Assembly: GCF_007858535.1 (NCBI RefSeq)
Contig: NZ_CP040174.1
Location: 2,604,001 to 2,668,000 of the forward strand
From: Arthrobacter sp. UKPF54-2
GTDB taxonomy: Bacteria > Actinomycetota > Actinomycetes > Actinomycetales > Micrococcaceae
Direction of reading: 5' to 3'
DNA length: 64,000 nucleotides
Position 1 is the first letter of the stretch. Each line of letters begins with the position of its first letter. A program made the translations under genes and the position numbers. Below are positions 1 to 8,478 of the stretch, one piece after another. The notes beneath the pieces were generated by a model. The model worked only from the letters and a program-made list of their open reading frames with translations. It made no database searches and was not told where the DNA came from.

Positions 1-34
1 GGTCCTGTACGCCGGGCTAGGTCCAATCACAACC

Positions 35-74
35 ATGCCTGCGTGTCGTAGCGGGCGTTCGCCCGCGCAGGCAT
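35..74. terminator. Hairpin at window start, possible terminator
   Basis: An 8-bp outer stem (ATGCCTGC at 35-42 with GCAGGCAT at 67-74) encloses a 6-bp inner stem (GCGGGC, loop GTTC, GCCCGC). There is no T-run, so it may be a factor-assisted terminator of a gene lying outside the window. Beyond this hairpin and the ribosome binding site of the next gene, I see no coding signal in 1-361. Confidence 0.35.
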
Positions 75-361
75 AGTCGTCATCAGCCACTCTAGCCGTG
101 TGCGTCCGCGGATGCGTAGCTGTCCCATGGGGCCGCCGCCGTATTTCACGGGCATACTGGTTCTGTGACGCGGACCCTCCCCGGGGCCCCCGGAACGGCC
201 GGTGTGACGCAGAATATGGCGGATCGCGGCCCCTGCAGCTTGAAGCAAAGGCCCAAAGGGTGTTGGCTTGTAGTAATGGAAATCACTAGCACCACTGGAA
301 TCACTGAGCAGTATCCCTGTACGTATCACCAGCAAACGAACAAACAGCATAGGAGCAACAC

Positions 362-781
362 GTGAGCGAGGCCGACGCCGCCACTTCGGTGAATGTGGCG
401 GAAAAATTGGGTTTCAAAAACGGAGATCTGATTCAGGAATTCGGTTATGACGACGACGTCGACTTCGACTTGCGTGACGACATCGAGGACCTTACCGGTT
501 CGGAACTCTTCGACGAGGACGACCATGAGGTTGTCGACGCCGTGATCCTCTGGTGGCGCTCCGACGACGGGGACCTCGTGGACACCTTGGTCGGCTCGCG
601 GACCACCCTCACCGAGGGCGGTGTGGTCTGGGTACTGACGCCCAAGTCAGGACGCGTCGGCTACGTCTCCCCGGCGGACATCCAGGACGCGGCCCCCACC
701 GCAGGGCTGCATTACACCACCTCTGCCGGCGTTTCCAAAGACTGGAGCGCCACCCGCCTGGTCACGCGGAAGAACAAGTGA
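362..781 (+). CDS. DUF3052 family protein
   Basis: A 139-aa cytosolic acidic protein that matches the actinobacterial DUF3052 family by its overall pattern: an acidic N-terminal half, WWRSDDGDLVDTL around residues 63-75, and LTEGGVVWVLTPKSGRVGYV about residues 82-101. No catalytic motif is visible and the function of the family is unknown. The GTG start at 362 has an AGGAG ribosome site at 350-354. Its stop codon TGA (779-781) overlaps the GTG start (778) of the peroxiredoxin gene, so the two are probably translationally coupled. A DUF3052 gene beside ahpE is a known arrangement in mycobacteria (Rv2239c next to Rv2238c), which supports both calls. Confidence 0.85.
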   Translation: MSEADAATSVNVAEKLGFKNGDLIQEFGYDDDVDFDLRDDIEDLTGSELFDEDDHEVVDAVILWWRSDDGDLVDTLVGSRTTLTEGGVVWVLTPKSGRVGYVSPADIQDAAPTAGLHYTTSAGVSKDWSATRLVTRKNK

Positions 782-1281
782 GCCAACCGGCCCCCGCAGC
801 GGCGGCTTCATCCACGGCCGTGCCGGCCGTCGGCGTGCCCGCCCCTGACTTTGAGCTGGTCAACCAGTTCGGCGAACCCGTCCGGCTTTCGGAACTGCGC
901 GGACGCGCCGTGGTCCTGGTGTTCTTCCCGTTTGCCTTCTCCGGCATCTGCACGGGCGAACTCTGCGAAATCCGCGACAACCTGGCGCTCTTCGAAGACG
1001 CCGACGCCGCTGTGCTCGGGGTGTCGGTGGACAGCAAGTTTGCCCAGCGCGCCTACGCGGAGCGGGAAGGCTACACCTTCGACCTGCTCGCGGACTTCTG
1101 GCCGCACGGGGCCGTCGCGGAGCAGTACGGCGTTTTTGATCAGGAAAGCGGCATGGCCAGGCGTGGCACGTTCATCATCGACGCCGACGGCATCGTCCGC
1201 TATGTCGTTGTGAACCCCCGCGGCCAGGCCCGGGACTTCGCCGAATACCGCGCCGCGCTGGCAGGACTCACGGGGAACTGA
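778..1281 (+). CDS. ahpE: AhpE-type peroxiredoxin
   Basis: A 167-aa thiol peroxidase of the AhpE subgroup, expected to reduce hydroperoxides and peroxynitrite in the cytosol. Visible signatures are APDFELVNQFG (residues 22-32), the peroxidatic site FPFAFSGICTGELCEIRD with Cys58, DFWPHGAVAEQYGVF, and RRGTFIIDADGIVRYV. These match Mycobacterium tuberculosis AhpE closely, except that a second cysteine (Cys63) lies five residues after the peroxidatic one, as in BCP/PrxQ enzymes. The GTG start overlaps the DUF3052 stop codon. An N-terminal Ala/Ser/Pro tail of about 18 residues precedes the fold. Confidence 0.92.
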   Translation: MSQPAPAAAASSTAVPAVGVPAPDFELVNQFGEPVRLSELRGRAVVLVFFPFAFSGICTGELCEIRDNLALFEDADAAVLGVSVDSKFAQRAYAEREGYTFDLLADFWPHGAVAEQYGVFDQESGMARRGTFIIDADGIVRYVVVNPRGQARDFAEYRAALAGLTGN

Positions 1282-1298
1282 CGGCGGGGACTTGCGCG

Positions 1299-2219
1299 AT
1301 GAGGCAACGACGGCCCGGCGTGGGCATGACTGGCTTCGCCAGCCTGCCGCCGGTCGCCGCCGCCGAACCCGCGCGCAGCGAGCTGGAAATCCTCGCGGAA
1401 ATCCATGACGTCCTCGCAGGTCAGAGGTTCGCACTGTTGACCGGCGCGGGGCTGAGCACGGATTCCGGCATTCCGGACTACCGGGGTCCCGGCGCCGCTC
1501 CGCGGGCGCCGATGACCTACCAGGAGTTCGTTGGCGCTGCCGAGAACCGCCGGCGCTACTGGGCACGGAACCATATCGGCTGGTCGCATCTGCGCCGGGC
1601 CGACCCCAACGCCGGCCACCTCGCCGCCGCCCGGCTGGAACACCGCGGACTCCTCACCGGCCTGATCACCCAAAACGTGGACCGGCTGCATGAGGACGCC
1701 GGAAGCGTCAACGTGGTGGACCTGCACGGCCGCTTCGACCGGGTTGCCTGCCTGGGCTGCCAGCGCCGCTACAGCCGGTCGCTGCTAGCCGGGGTCCTGG
1801 AGGAACTCAACCCCGGCTTCCTCACCGACGCCCTCGCCGCCGGGGTCGTTGAGATGGCTCCCGACGCCGACGCCACCGTGGAGGACGCGGAGCTAATCGC
1901 GGGTTTTGTCGTTGCGAACTGCCCGGCCTGCGGCGGCACGCTGAAACCGGACTTTGTCTACTTCGGCGAGAACGTCCCCAAGGACCGGGTGGAGCGCTCC
2001 TACGCCATGGTGGACGAGGCCGGGGCCCTGCTGGTGGCGGGGTCGTCCCTGACCGTGATGAGCGGGCTGCGGTTCGTCCGGCACGCGGCGAAGCAGGGCA
2101 AAGCCGTGGTGATCGTCAACCGGGGCCAGACCCGCGGCGATGACCTGGCCACCATCAAGCTGGAGGCCGGCGTGAGCGAGGCCTTGACCTGGCTGGCTGA
2201 GGAACTTCCGGCCCTCTGA
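1299..2219 (+). CDS. Sir2-family NAD-dependent protein deacylase
   Basis: A 306-aa sirtuin. The NAD-binding motif GAGLSTDSGIPDYRG lies at residues 49-63, QNVD at 125-128, the catalytic His at 143 in DLHGRF, and the structural zinc is bound by Cys151/Cys154 (CLGC) and Cys208/Cys211 (CPAC). DFVYFGENVP follows, as in sirtuins. It removes acyl groups from lysines using NAD+, and cytosolic targets are expected. The length is typical of the larger bacterial class II (SIRT4-like) enzymes. The ATG at 1299 has a loose GGCGGGGA site upstream; ATG 1326 is an alternative start. It lies 17 bp downstream of ahpE and may be co-transcribed with it. Confidence 0.92.
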   Translation: MRQRRPGVGMTGFASLPPVAAAEPARSELEILAEIHDVLAGQRFALLTGAGLSTDSGIPDYRGPGAAPRAPMTYQEFVGAAENRRRYWARNHIGWSHLRRADPNAGHLAAARLEHRGLLTGLITQNVDRLHEDAGSVNVVDLHGRFDRVACLGCQRRYSRSLLAGVLEELNPGFLTDALAAGVVEMAPDADATVEDAELIAGFVVANCPACGGTLKPDFVYFGENVPKDRVERSYAMVDEAGALLVAGSSLTVMSGLRFVRHAAKQGKAVVIVNRGQTRGDDLATIKLEAGVSEALTWLAEELPAL

Positions 2220-2319
2220 CGCCGGCCCGGCGGGGCGGCGCCGATTGGCATTTCCCTGGCCGGTTCCGGTAGAGTCATTGTTCGTTGGTTGACGCATTGA
2301 AGTGCGGAACCGACACCTT

Positions 2320-2395
2320 GGGTCTTTAGCTCAGCTGGTAGAGCGCCACGTTTACACCGTGGATGTCATCGGTTCGATCCCGGTAGGACCCACCA
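2320..2395 (+). tRNA. tRNA-Val (anticodon TAC)
   Basis: A 76-nt cloverleaf. The acceptor stem GGGTCTT pairs with AGGACCC, the D arm is AGCTCAGCTGGTAGAGC, the anticodon stem CCACG/CGTGG holds loop TTTACAC with anticodon TAC, and the T arm is GGTTCGATCC. The 3' CCA is encoded at 2393-2395, unlike the other four tRNAs in this window. Confidence 0.97.
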
Positions 2396-2400
2396 GGGAA

Positions 2401-2447
2401 AACCCCGCCGCAGCAGGCCAGATGGCCGGCCGCGGCGGGGTTTTTTG
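2401..2447 (+). terminator. Rho-independent terminator after tRNA-Val
   Basis: CCCCGCCGC pairs with GCGGCGGGG and is followed by six T residues, six bases after the tRNA end. Confidence 0.9.
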
Positions 2448-2511
2448 CTGCCTAGACGCTTCGGTACCGGTCGCCGTGAAAATGTCGGTGCCCGGCCGTA
2501 CCGTCGCTGGC

Positions 2512-2802
2512 ATGGAACATGTGATGGTGAAGACCGGGCCGGACGGGCGCCCGGTGGCGGTGGTCCGCGGCGGCCGCGAATGGCTGATCGGGGCCGAACC
2601 GGTGCGCTGGTTCGAGCGGGTGAGCTGGTGGGAGGCGGAGCGCCGGATGCCGAAGGGCCTGAGCCGGGTGGATGTCGAGGTGTGGCAGGTCCAGGCGAGG
2701 CTGGGCCGGAACGGCGGGTCGGCGCTGACCACCATGGAAATTATCCGGGACGGCCTCGGCGGTGGCTGGAGGCTCCGGGAGGCGGTGGCGGACGCCGCCT
2801 GA
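2512..2802 (+). CDS. Small uncharacterised protein, DUF6504-like
   Basis: A 96-aa basic, Trp-rich cytosolic protein. It begins with EHVMVKTGPDGRPVAVVRG and carries VRWFERVSWWEAE followed by VDVEVWQVQARLG. This resembles the small DUF6504 proteins often found near error-prone polymerase genes in actinobacteria, but no such gene is next to it here, so the assignment is tentative. No good ribosome binding site is visible. Starts at ATG 2482 or GTG 2521 are equally possible. It lies just after the tRNA-Val terminator and before a strong hairpin, so it is probably a single-gene unit. Confidence 0.6.
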   Translation: MEHVMVKTGPDGRPVAVVRGGREWLIGAEPVRWFERVSWWEAERRMPKGLSRVDVEVWQVQARLGRNGGSALTTMEIIRDGLGGGWRLREAVADAA

Positions 2803-2850
2803 GCGGCGGCTGGCAACCCTGGCGAACGGGGCAGGGCGCAGGCAATGGAA

Positions 2851-2895
2851 AAGCCTTCCACCGCGACTATTGGGGGATGCCGCGGTGGAAGGCTT
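2851..2895. terminator. 15-bp perfect inverted repeat, bidirectional terminator
   Basis: AAGCCTTCCACCGCG at 2851-2865 and CGCGGTGGAAGGCTT at 2881-2895 form a perfect 15-bp stem with a 15-nt loop, between the convergent 2512 and 2998 genes. Read on the minus strand it is followed by a short T-run (CTTTTCC), which suits termination of the GntR-family gene. Confidence 0.75.
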
Positions 2896-2997
2896 GTAGA
2901 AAATATACCGTGGATGCGTCCAAATGTGAAACGCCTAGCGGTTGAATTACGCCACATACAGGACTAATTACAGCCAGGTCCGGCCCGGATTGTCGGC

Positions 2998-3726
2998 CTA
3001 TCGGGGCTGGACCGGCACGAACACCCGGGGCTGGTCCCGCCAGCTCGGTTCCATGTCGGCGATCGTCTCGCGCATGATCTTGTCCGAGGCTTCGCGGGCG
3101 GCCTTGCCGTCGCCGGCAGCGATCGCCTCCGCCACGTCCACATGCCACTGCAGCGCCGTGGTCCGCGGGTGGTCCGGCATCAGGCCGTGGACGGTGCGGC
3201 CGGTCAGGGTCTCGGCCACCTGGCCCACCATGTTGGCGAACATCTCATTCCCGGAGCCGGTCAGGAGCAGGGAATGGAAGCGGATGTCCAGGTCCAGGAA
3301 GCGGGGCACATCGCCGGCCACCCCGGCCTCCCGCATGGCGTGCGAGATTTCCACCAGCTCGCTGCGGAGTTCGTCCGGGGCGTTGGCGGCCGCCAGTTCG
3401 GCCGCAACAGGTTCGACGGCGGTGCGTAGTTCCGCCAGCGACCGCAGTTGGGCGCCGCGGCCCTCGCCGGCCAGGCGCCAGCGGATCACGAGCGGGTCGA
3501 AGGGGTTCCAGCGGCTGGCTGGCAGCACCCGGATGCCGACGCGTTTGATGGTCTCCACCAGGCCCAGGGACTGCAGCACGCGCACGGCCTCGCGGACAAC
3601 CGAGCGGGAGACTTTCAGCTCGTCCTCGAGGTGCTCGGCCAGCATGACGTGGCCGGCGGGGAGCTCGCCGGTGACAATCCGCGCCCCCAGATGCTCGATG
3701 GCGCGGTGATGGAGGCTGGTTGACAT
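2998..3726 (-). CDS. GntR-family (FadR/FCD) transcriptional regulator
   Basis: A 242-aa DNA-binding regulator. The N-terminal winged helix covers about residues 5-70 (HRAIEHLGARIVTGELPAG, then VSRSVVREAVRVLQSLGLV and a KRVGIRVLP wing). The C-terminal FCD ligand domain includes LDLDIRFHSLLL and ALQWHVDVAEAIAAGD. FCD regulators usually sense small organic acids such as gluconate. It is divergent from 6-phosphogluconate dehydrogenase across a 228-bp gap, so control of gluconate or pentose-phosphate genes is the natural inference. The start at 3726 gives MSTSLHH; an upstream ATG at 3738 would add four residues. Confidence 0.9.
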   Translation of the reverse strand: MSTSLHHRAIEHLGARIVTGELPAGHVMLAEHLEDELKVSRSVVREAVRVLQSLGLVETIKRVGIRVLPASRWNPFDPLVIRWRLAGEGRGAQLRSLAELRTAVEPVAAELAAANAPDELRSELVEISHAMREAGVAGDVPRFLDLDIRFHSLLLTGSGNEMFANMVGQVAETLTGRTVHGLMPDHPRTTALQWHVDVAEAIAAGDGKAAREASDKIMRETIADMEPSWRDQPRVFVPVQPR

Positions 3727-3954
3727 AAACGTAAGCATAGTGGCGCAGGTCCCAGTCCCGGCGGCGGAAGGCGCTGTGGCCGCGGAAAAACATAGACTGT
3801 TTGTGACGCGCCGTATTCCGCCACGTGGGCACTGCTTTCAAGCGGTCCGCAGAAATACATATGGTTTATTGACAGCCATTGGTCCCAGGAAGCGTGTTCC
3901 GCAGCATGTGCGGGACGAACTGCACTCGATGCACAGAATGAATTGGAGTTTTTG

Positions 3955-5391
3955 ATGTCAGCACACATCGGTGTCACCGGCCTCGCGGTGATGGGGGCCA
4001 ACCTGGCCCGGAACCTGGCCCGTAACGGCTTCACCGTTGCCCTGCACAACCGGTCCGTGGAAAAAACCGACGCGCTCCTCGAAAAGCACGGCCACGACGG
4101 CGACTTTGTCCGCACCGAAACGCTTCAGGAACTCGTTGACTCGCTGGAGAAGCCGCGCCGCGTGCTGATCATGGTCAAGGCCGGCAAACCGGTGGACTCC
4201 GTGATCGAGCAGCTCGAGCCGCTGCTGGAACCGGGCGACATCATCATTGACGCCGGCAACTCGCACTACGAGGACACCCGCCGCCGCGAGGCCGCCCTCG
4301 CCAAAAAGGACCTCCACTTCGTTGGCATCGGCGTCTCCGGCGGCGAGGAAGGCGCCCTCAACGGCCCGTCGATCATGCCCGGCGGCTCCAAGGAGTCCTA
4401 CGAGGCCCTCGGCCCGCTGCTGGAGAAGATCGCCGCCCACGTCGACGGCCAGCCCTGCTGCGCCTGGATCGGCACCGACGGCGCCGGCCACTTCGTGAAG
4501 ATGGTCCACAACGGCATCGAGTACGCCGACATGCAGGTCATCGGCGAGGCCTTCGACCTGCTGCGCTCCGGCGCCGGGATCGAACCGGCCGAGCAGTCCA
4601 AGATCTTCGCAGAGTGGAACAAGGGCGAGCTTGCTTCGTTCCTGATCGAAATTTCCGCCGAGGTCCTCGGCCACGTTGACGCCAAGTCCGGCAAGCCGTT
4701 CGTCGACGTCGTTGTGGACGCCGCCGGGCAGAAGGGCACCGGCCGCTGGACGGTTATCTCCGCCCTGGAGCTTGGCTCCCCGACGTCGGGCATCGCCGAA
4801 TCGGTCTTCGCCCGTGCCCTGTCCTCCCAGGCGGAGCAGCGCAAGCTGGCCCAGGAACTGCTCGCCGGCGGCGAGGCCGCCGTCGAGGTGCCCGAGACCT
4901 TCGTCGAGGACGTCCGGCAGGCGCTGTATGCTTCCAAGCTGGTCTCCTACGCCCAGGGGCTGGACATGCTCACCTCCGCCGCCAAGGAATACGCCTGGGA
5001 TCTCAAGCTGGACGAGATCGCCTCGCTGTGGCGCGGCGGCTGCATCATCCGCGCCGAGCTGCTCAAGGAAATCACCAAGGCCTACGCCGCCCAGGAAAAG
5101 CCGGCCAACCTGCTGTTCGCCCCGGCGTTCACCAAGGCGATCGCCGAGGTCCTCCCGGCCTGGCGCCGGGTGGTGGCCACCGCCGTGCAGCTGGGCATTC
5201 CGGTGCCGGTGTTCTCCTCCTCGCTGGCGTACTACGACGGGCTGCGCCGCAAGCGCCTCCCGGCCGCCGTGATCCAGGGCCAGCGCGACCTCTTCGGTGC
5301 ACACACCTATGGCCGGATCGACACGGAGGGCACCTTCCACACCTTGTGGGGCGAGGACAAGTCCGAGATCGCTGCGGTGGACACGCACTAG
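3955..5391 (+). CDS. gnd: 6-phosphogluconate dehydrogenase, decarboxylating
   Basis: A 478-aa cytosolic enzyme that oxidises 6-phosphogluconate to ribulose-5-phosphate with release of CO2 in the pentose phosphate pathway. The N-terminal Rossmann motif is GLAVMGANLARNLARNGF at about residues 8-25. The substrate site has GVSGGEEGALNGPSIMPGG and KMVHNGIEYADMQ, both family signatures, and length is typical of the dimeric long form. The ATG at 3955 has GGAG at 3945-3948; an upstream in-frame ATG at 3943 sits before that site and is rejected. The divergent FCD regulator may control it. Confidence 0.97.
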   Translation: MSAHIGVTGLAVMGANLARNLARNGFTVALHNRSVEKTDALLEKHGHDGDFVRTETLQELVDSLEKPRRVLIMVKAGKPVDSVIEQLEPLLEPGDIIIDAGNSHYEDTRRREAALAKKDLHFVGIGVSGGEEGALNGPSIMPGGSKESYEALGPLLEKIAAHVDGQPCCAWIGTDGAGHFVKMVHNGIEYADMQVIGEAFDLLRSGAGIEPAEQSKIFAEWNKGELASFLIEISAEVLGHVDAKSGKPFVDVVVDAAGQKGTGRWTVISALELGSPTSGIAESVFARALSSQAEQRKLAQELLAGGEAAVEVPETFVEDVRQALYASKLVSYAQGLDMLTSAAKEYAWDLKLDEIASLWRGGCIIRAELLKEITKAYAAQEKPANLLFAPAFTKAIAEVLPAWRRVVATAVQLGIPVPVFSSSLAYYDGLRRKRLPAAVIQGQRDLFGAHTYGRIDTEGTFHTLWGEDKSEIAAVDTH

Positions 5392-5411
5392 TCCACGCCG
5401 TTTCCGGCCCG

Positions 5412-5450
5412 GCGGCCGGCGCTTCCCGAGACTCCGGGGGCGCCGGCCGC
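5412..5450. terminator. Hairpin between convergent gnd and S51 peptidase gene
   Basis: GCGGCCGGCGC at 5412-5422 pairs perfectly with GCGCCGGCCGC at 5440-5450, in the gap between convergent genes. No long T-run follows. Confidence 0.6.
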
Positions 5451-5479
5451 TGCCGTACCTTCTACAAACGATTCCCCGG

Positions 5480-6163
5480 CTAGCGGGGGACCGGCACCGG
5501 CTCCGACCCGAACTTCGTCCATCGTCCTTCGGAGACCACCTCGACGGCGCCGTTGACCACGGTGATGGCCGTCTGCTCGTCGATGGCGTAGGCCGGGGCG
5601 CCGAGGTCGGCGGCCCAACGCTCTGCGGCGGCCTGGCTGTTCCCCGGGAAAGCGTCCAGGTGCGGGAAGATTGAGAAGCCGACGACGCCCAGCGTGCGGT
5701 CGTCCGCGGCATTTGGCCAGGCGACGAAGGAGGCCCCGATCCGGGGTGTCATCACCATGCTTCCGGCGCTCACTCCCACCCACACCGTGTCGCGCAGCGA
5801 AGGCAGCAGATCGGCCAGCCCGGACTCCCGCATCCAGTGGCACAGGTAAGTCGCGTCGCCGCCGTCGACCAGGAGCACGTCGGCGTCCCGGACCCAGGGG
5901 ATCCATCGCTCCGCTCCGATGGAGGGAAGGGCGGTGAGCTCGAGGACCCCGAGCGAGGCCCAGCCCAGGCCGGAGAAGTGCTGCCACCTGGGCTCCGCGG
6001 CGACGAGGCCGCGCACCGAGGCGGGCCCGCACATCGGGTGACCCCACTGGGCGGTCGGGACCACCAGGGCGTGGCATTCGGCGGGAGGCTTGCCAAGAAG
6101 CTGTACGAGGGCAGCGTGGATGCTCGGGTTCGTGACGCCGCCTGAGGTGAGCAAGAGCTTCAA
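5480..6163 (-). CDS. Peptidase S51 (peptidase E-like) family protein
   Basis: A 227-aa member of the class I glutamine-amidotransferase-like fold. It has the dipeptidase E pattern: LLVDGGDATYLCHWMRESGL (residues 98-117), nucleophile elbow GVSAGSMV with Ser132, and FSIFPHLDAF with the likely catalytic His. Relatives cleave N-terminal aspartyl dipeptides in the cytosol; whether this one does is inference. The start is TTG at 6163, chosen because GGAGG stands five bases upstream on the minus strand. It lies 67 bp after cysE on the same strand and could be the last gene of that unit. Confidence 0.82.
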   Translation of the reverse strand: MKLLLTSGGVTNPSIHAALVQLLGKPPAECHALVVPTAQWGHPMCGPASVRGLVAAEPRWQHFSGLGWASLGVLELTALPSIGAERWIPWVRDADVLLVDGGDATYLCHWMRESGLADLLPSLRDTVWVGVSAGSMVMTPRIGASFVAWPNAADDRTLGVVGFSIFPHLDAFPGNSQAAAERWAADLGAPAYAIDEQTAITVVNGAVEVVSEGRWTKFGSEPVPVPR

Positions 6164-6230
6164 GGTGCCTCCAAATTCGTGCGGAAGGTGGATGTGCTTG
6201 AAGACCCGGGGCCGGGGCGCCGCGGAACCC

Positions 6231-6815
6231 TTAGATCCGGTACTCGATCAGGTATTCGGCCGGGTCGACGGCGGGCTTGGTTTCGCGCTGCGCGTCGCGG
6301 TGCCGCCAGGTGGCCGGCACGCCGGTCAGGATTGATTCGGCCGGGGCGTCCTTGACCACCACGGCGTTGGCGCCGATGGCGCTGTCCCGCCCGATCGTGA
6401 TGGGCCCAAGGACCTTCGCGCCGGCGCCGATCACCACGCGGTCCTCGATTGTGGGGTGCCGCTTGATCTTGGCGAGCGAGCGGCCGCCGAGGGTGACGCC
6501 GTGGTAGATCATGACGTCCTCGCCGATTTCGGCGGTCTCGCCGATAACGACGCCCATGCCATGGTCGATGAAGAAGCGGCGGCCGATGGTGGCACCGGGG
6601 TGGATCTCGATGCCGGTCAGGAAACGTGCCAGCTGCGAAATAAGCCGCGCCGGAAAACGCAGCGACGGGTTCTGCCAAAGCCGGTGCGTCAGGCGGTGCG
6701 CCCAGATCGCGTGCAGGCCGGAATAGGCAAAGAAGTTTTCGAAAGAACCCCGCGCCGCCGGGTCGTGGGACCGGGCGGCGTCGAGGTCTTCCTTCAGTCT
6801 TGCGAAGAAGCTCAC
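6231..6815 (-). CDS. cysE: Serine O-acetyltransferase
   Basis: A 194-aa enzyme that acetylates L-serine with acetyl-CoA to O-acetylserine, the substrate of CysK. It is the short EpsC/CysE form: an N-terminal helical part ([17 protein letters not shown]) followed by a left-handed beta-helix of hexapeptide repeats with [11 protein letters not shown], the catalytic-site segment [18 protein letters not shown], and GVTLGGRS. The GTG start at 6815 has AAAGG six bases upstream. It begins 36 bp after cysK ends on the same strand, so the pair forms a cysteine-synthesis operon and the proteins probably form the cysteine synthase complex. Confidence 0.96.
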   Translation of the reverse strand: MSFFARLKEDLDAARSHDPAARGSFENFFAYSGLHAIWAHRLTHRLWQNPSLRFPARLISQLARFLTGIEIHPGATIGRRFFIDHGMGVVIGETAEIGEDVMIYHGVTLGGRSLAKIKRHPTIEDRVVIGAGAKVLGPITIGRDSAIGANAVVVKDAPAESILTGVPATWRHRDAQRETKPAVDPAEYLIEYRI

Positions 6816-6851
6816 AAAGACCTTTCTACGAATTCTTGGTCACGGCCGGAA

Positions 6852-7787
6852 TCAGCCGCGGATGTCGTCGTACAGCACGGTGGAAATGTAGCGCTCCCCG
6901 AAATCGCAGACAACGGCAACAATCAGTTTACCGGCGTTCTCCGGACGCTTGGCGAGCTCCAGGGCCGCCCAGACGATCGCGCCGGAGGAGATGCCGCCGA
7001 GGATGCCCTCCTTGACGCCGAGGTCGCGGGCCACGCGGACCGAGTCCTCCAGACTGGCGTCGATGACCTCGTCGTAGACGTTTGTGTCCAGGATGTCTGG
7101 GACGAAGTTGGCGCCGAGGCCCTGGATCTTGTGCGGGCCCGGGGCGCCGCCGTTGAGGATGGGGGAGTCTTTGGGCTCGACGGCGACGATCTGCACGTCC
7201 GGCTTGCGTTCCTTGAGGACCTGCCCGACGCCGGTGACGGTTCCGCCGGTGCCGACGCCGGCGACGAAGATGTCCACCTTGCCGTCGGTGTCCGACCAGA
7301 CTTCCTCTGCCGTGGTCCGGCGGTGGACCTCGGGGTTGGCCTCGTTGGCGAACTGCTGGGCCCAGATGGAGTTCTCCGTGTTGGCCACGATCTCCTGGGC
7401 CTTCTCCACCGCTCCGCGCATGCCCTCGGACCCGGGGGTCAGCACGATCTCGGCACCGTAGGCCCGGAGCATGACGCGGCGTTCCGTTGACATGGTCTCC
7501 GGCATGGTGAGGATGACCTTGTAGCCGCGGGCAGCACCGACCATGGCCAGCGCGATGCCCGTGTTGCCGGAGGTTCCCTCCACGATGGTGCCGCCGGGCT
7601 TCAGTGCGCCGGACTTCTCCGCCGCGTCGATGATGGCGACACCGATCCGGTCCTTGACGCTGTTGGCCGGGTTGTAGAACTCCAGCTTGACCGCCACCGT
7701 GGCGTCCAGGCCTTCGCTCAGCCGGTTGAGGCGGACCAGCGGGGTGCCGCCAACCAGCTGGGTAACATCGTCATAGATCCGTGCCAT
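6852..7787 (-). CDS. cysK: Cysteine synthase A
   Basis: A 311-aa PLP enzyme that replaces the acetyl group of O-acetylserine with sulfide to make cysteine. Lys45 in [13 protein letters not shown] is the PLP lysine. The substrate loop [16 protein letters not shown] (about residue 69 onward) and the phosphate-binding [12 protein letters not shown] are present, and the length is standard. The ATG start at 7787 is preceded on the minus strand by a TAGAAT -10-like box about 30 bp upstream, which overlaps an iron-box-like palindrome. It is the first gene of the cysK-cysE unit. Confidence 0.97.
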   Translation of the reverse strand: MARIYDDVTQLVGGTPLVRLNRLSEGLDATVAVKLEFYNPANSVKDRIGVAIIDAAEKSGALKPGGTIVEGTSGNTGIALAMVGAARGYKVILTMPETMSTERRVMLRAYGAEIVLTPGSEGMRGAVEKAQEIVANTENSIWAQQFANEANPEVHRRTTAEEVWSDTDGKVDIFVAGVGTGGTVTGVGQVLKERKPDVQIVAVEPKDSPILNGGAPGPHKIQGLGANFVPDILDTNVYDEVIDASLEDSVRVARDLGVKEGILGGISSGAIVWAALELAKRPENAGKLIVAVVCDFGERYISTVLYDDIRG

Positions 7788-7816
7788 GGGTATATGTGCC
7801 TATCTGTGAAGAGGGA

Positions 7817-7839
7817 ATTCTAAGGTCAGCCTAACGATG
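7817..7839 (-). promoter_or_regulatory. Candidate DtxR/IdeR-like operator over cysK -10 box
   Basis: TAAGGTCAGCCTAACGATG at 7821-7839 matches the DtxR/IdeR 19-bp consensus at about 13 of 19 positions, including the AGGT-AGCCTAAC core. It overlaps a TAGAAT -10-like sequence on the minus strand (7817-7822), about 30 bp before the cysK start. The right half departs from consensus, so binding is unproven. Confidence 0.4.
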
Positions 7840-7854
7840 GCGATTAAGCCCTAG

Positions 7855-8379
7855 CTAAGCATTAAGCCATGCAGAGTAATATTTCCTGGCCTTCGCGAGC
7901 TTCGGGTTGATGATCACCTGGCAGTAGCCCTGCTCGGGATATTTCGCGTAGTAGTTCTGGTGGAAATCCTCGGCCACATGGAAGCGGGGCAGCCGGCTCA
8001 CCTCGGTGACGATCGGGTCCGCCCACAGCTCCTGGTTCCGTTCGATGGCCTCTTCGAACAGGATCTTCTCCTCGGTTGTCTCATAGAACATCGAGGACCG
8101 GTACTGGGTGCCGACGTCGTAACCCTGCCGGTTCAGCGTGGTGGGGTCGTGCAGGGCGAAGAACATGTCCAGGATGACCTCGGCCGGGATCACGTCCTCG
8201 TCGAAGGTCACCGCCACCACCTCGGCGTGGCCGGTGGTCCCGGAGCACACGGAGTAGTAATCGGGGTTGCGGTCATGGCCACCGGTGTAGCCCGAAACAA
8301 CCGAGCTGACACCCTTGGTCTTCTGATAGACAGCGTCGAGGCACCAGAAGCAGCCCCCGCCGAGCACGAAAGTTCTCAT
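7855..8379 (-). CDS. msrA: Peptide methionine sulfoxide reductase A
   Basis: A 174-aa enzyme that reduces methionine-S-sulfoxide in proteins. The active site is VLGGGCFWCLDAVY with catalytic Cys10; further family signatures are GYTGGHDRNPDYYSVCSG, HAEVVAVTFD, HDPTTLNRQGYDVGTQYRS and DFHQNYYAKYPEQGYCQV, whose Cys is a likely resolving cysteine. I use the ATG at 8379 (MRTFVLGG); an in-frame TTG at 8397 would add six residues. It lies upstream of cysK on the same strand with a 67-bp gap, so oxidative repair and cysteine synthesis are neighbours but probably have separate promoters. Confidence 0.94.
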   Translation of the reverse strand: MRTFVLGGGCFWCLDAVYQKTKGVSSVVSGYTGGHDRNPDYYSVCSGTTGHAEVVAVTFDEDVIPAEVILDMFFALHDPTTLNRQGYDVGTQYRSSMFYETTEEKILFEEAIERNQELWADPIVTEVSRLPRFHVAEDFHQNYYAKYPEQGYCQVIINPKLAKARKYYSAWLNA

Positions 8380-8478
8380 GCCCTGTTCAATGGACAAGGG
8401 GCCCGGATCATTCCCGAGCCCGGCAGGCCGGACGCCCGGCGCGGCGGCCGGCGCCGCCGATAGGGTAAAAATGAGGGT

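Noticed and set aside
3958..5712. 584-codon minus-strand open frame opposite gnd
   Set aside because: Gly/Asp/Val-rich translation without domain signatures; it is the complementary shadow of a strong gnd gene in high-GC DNA.
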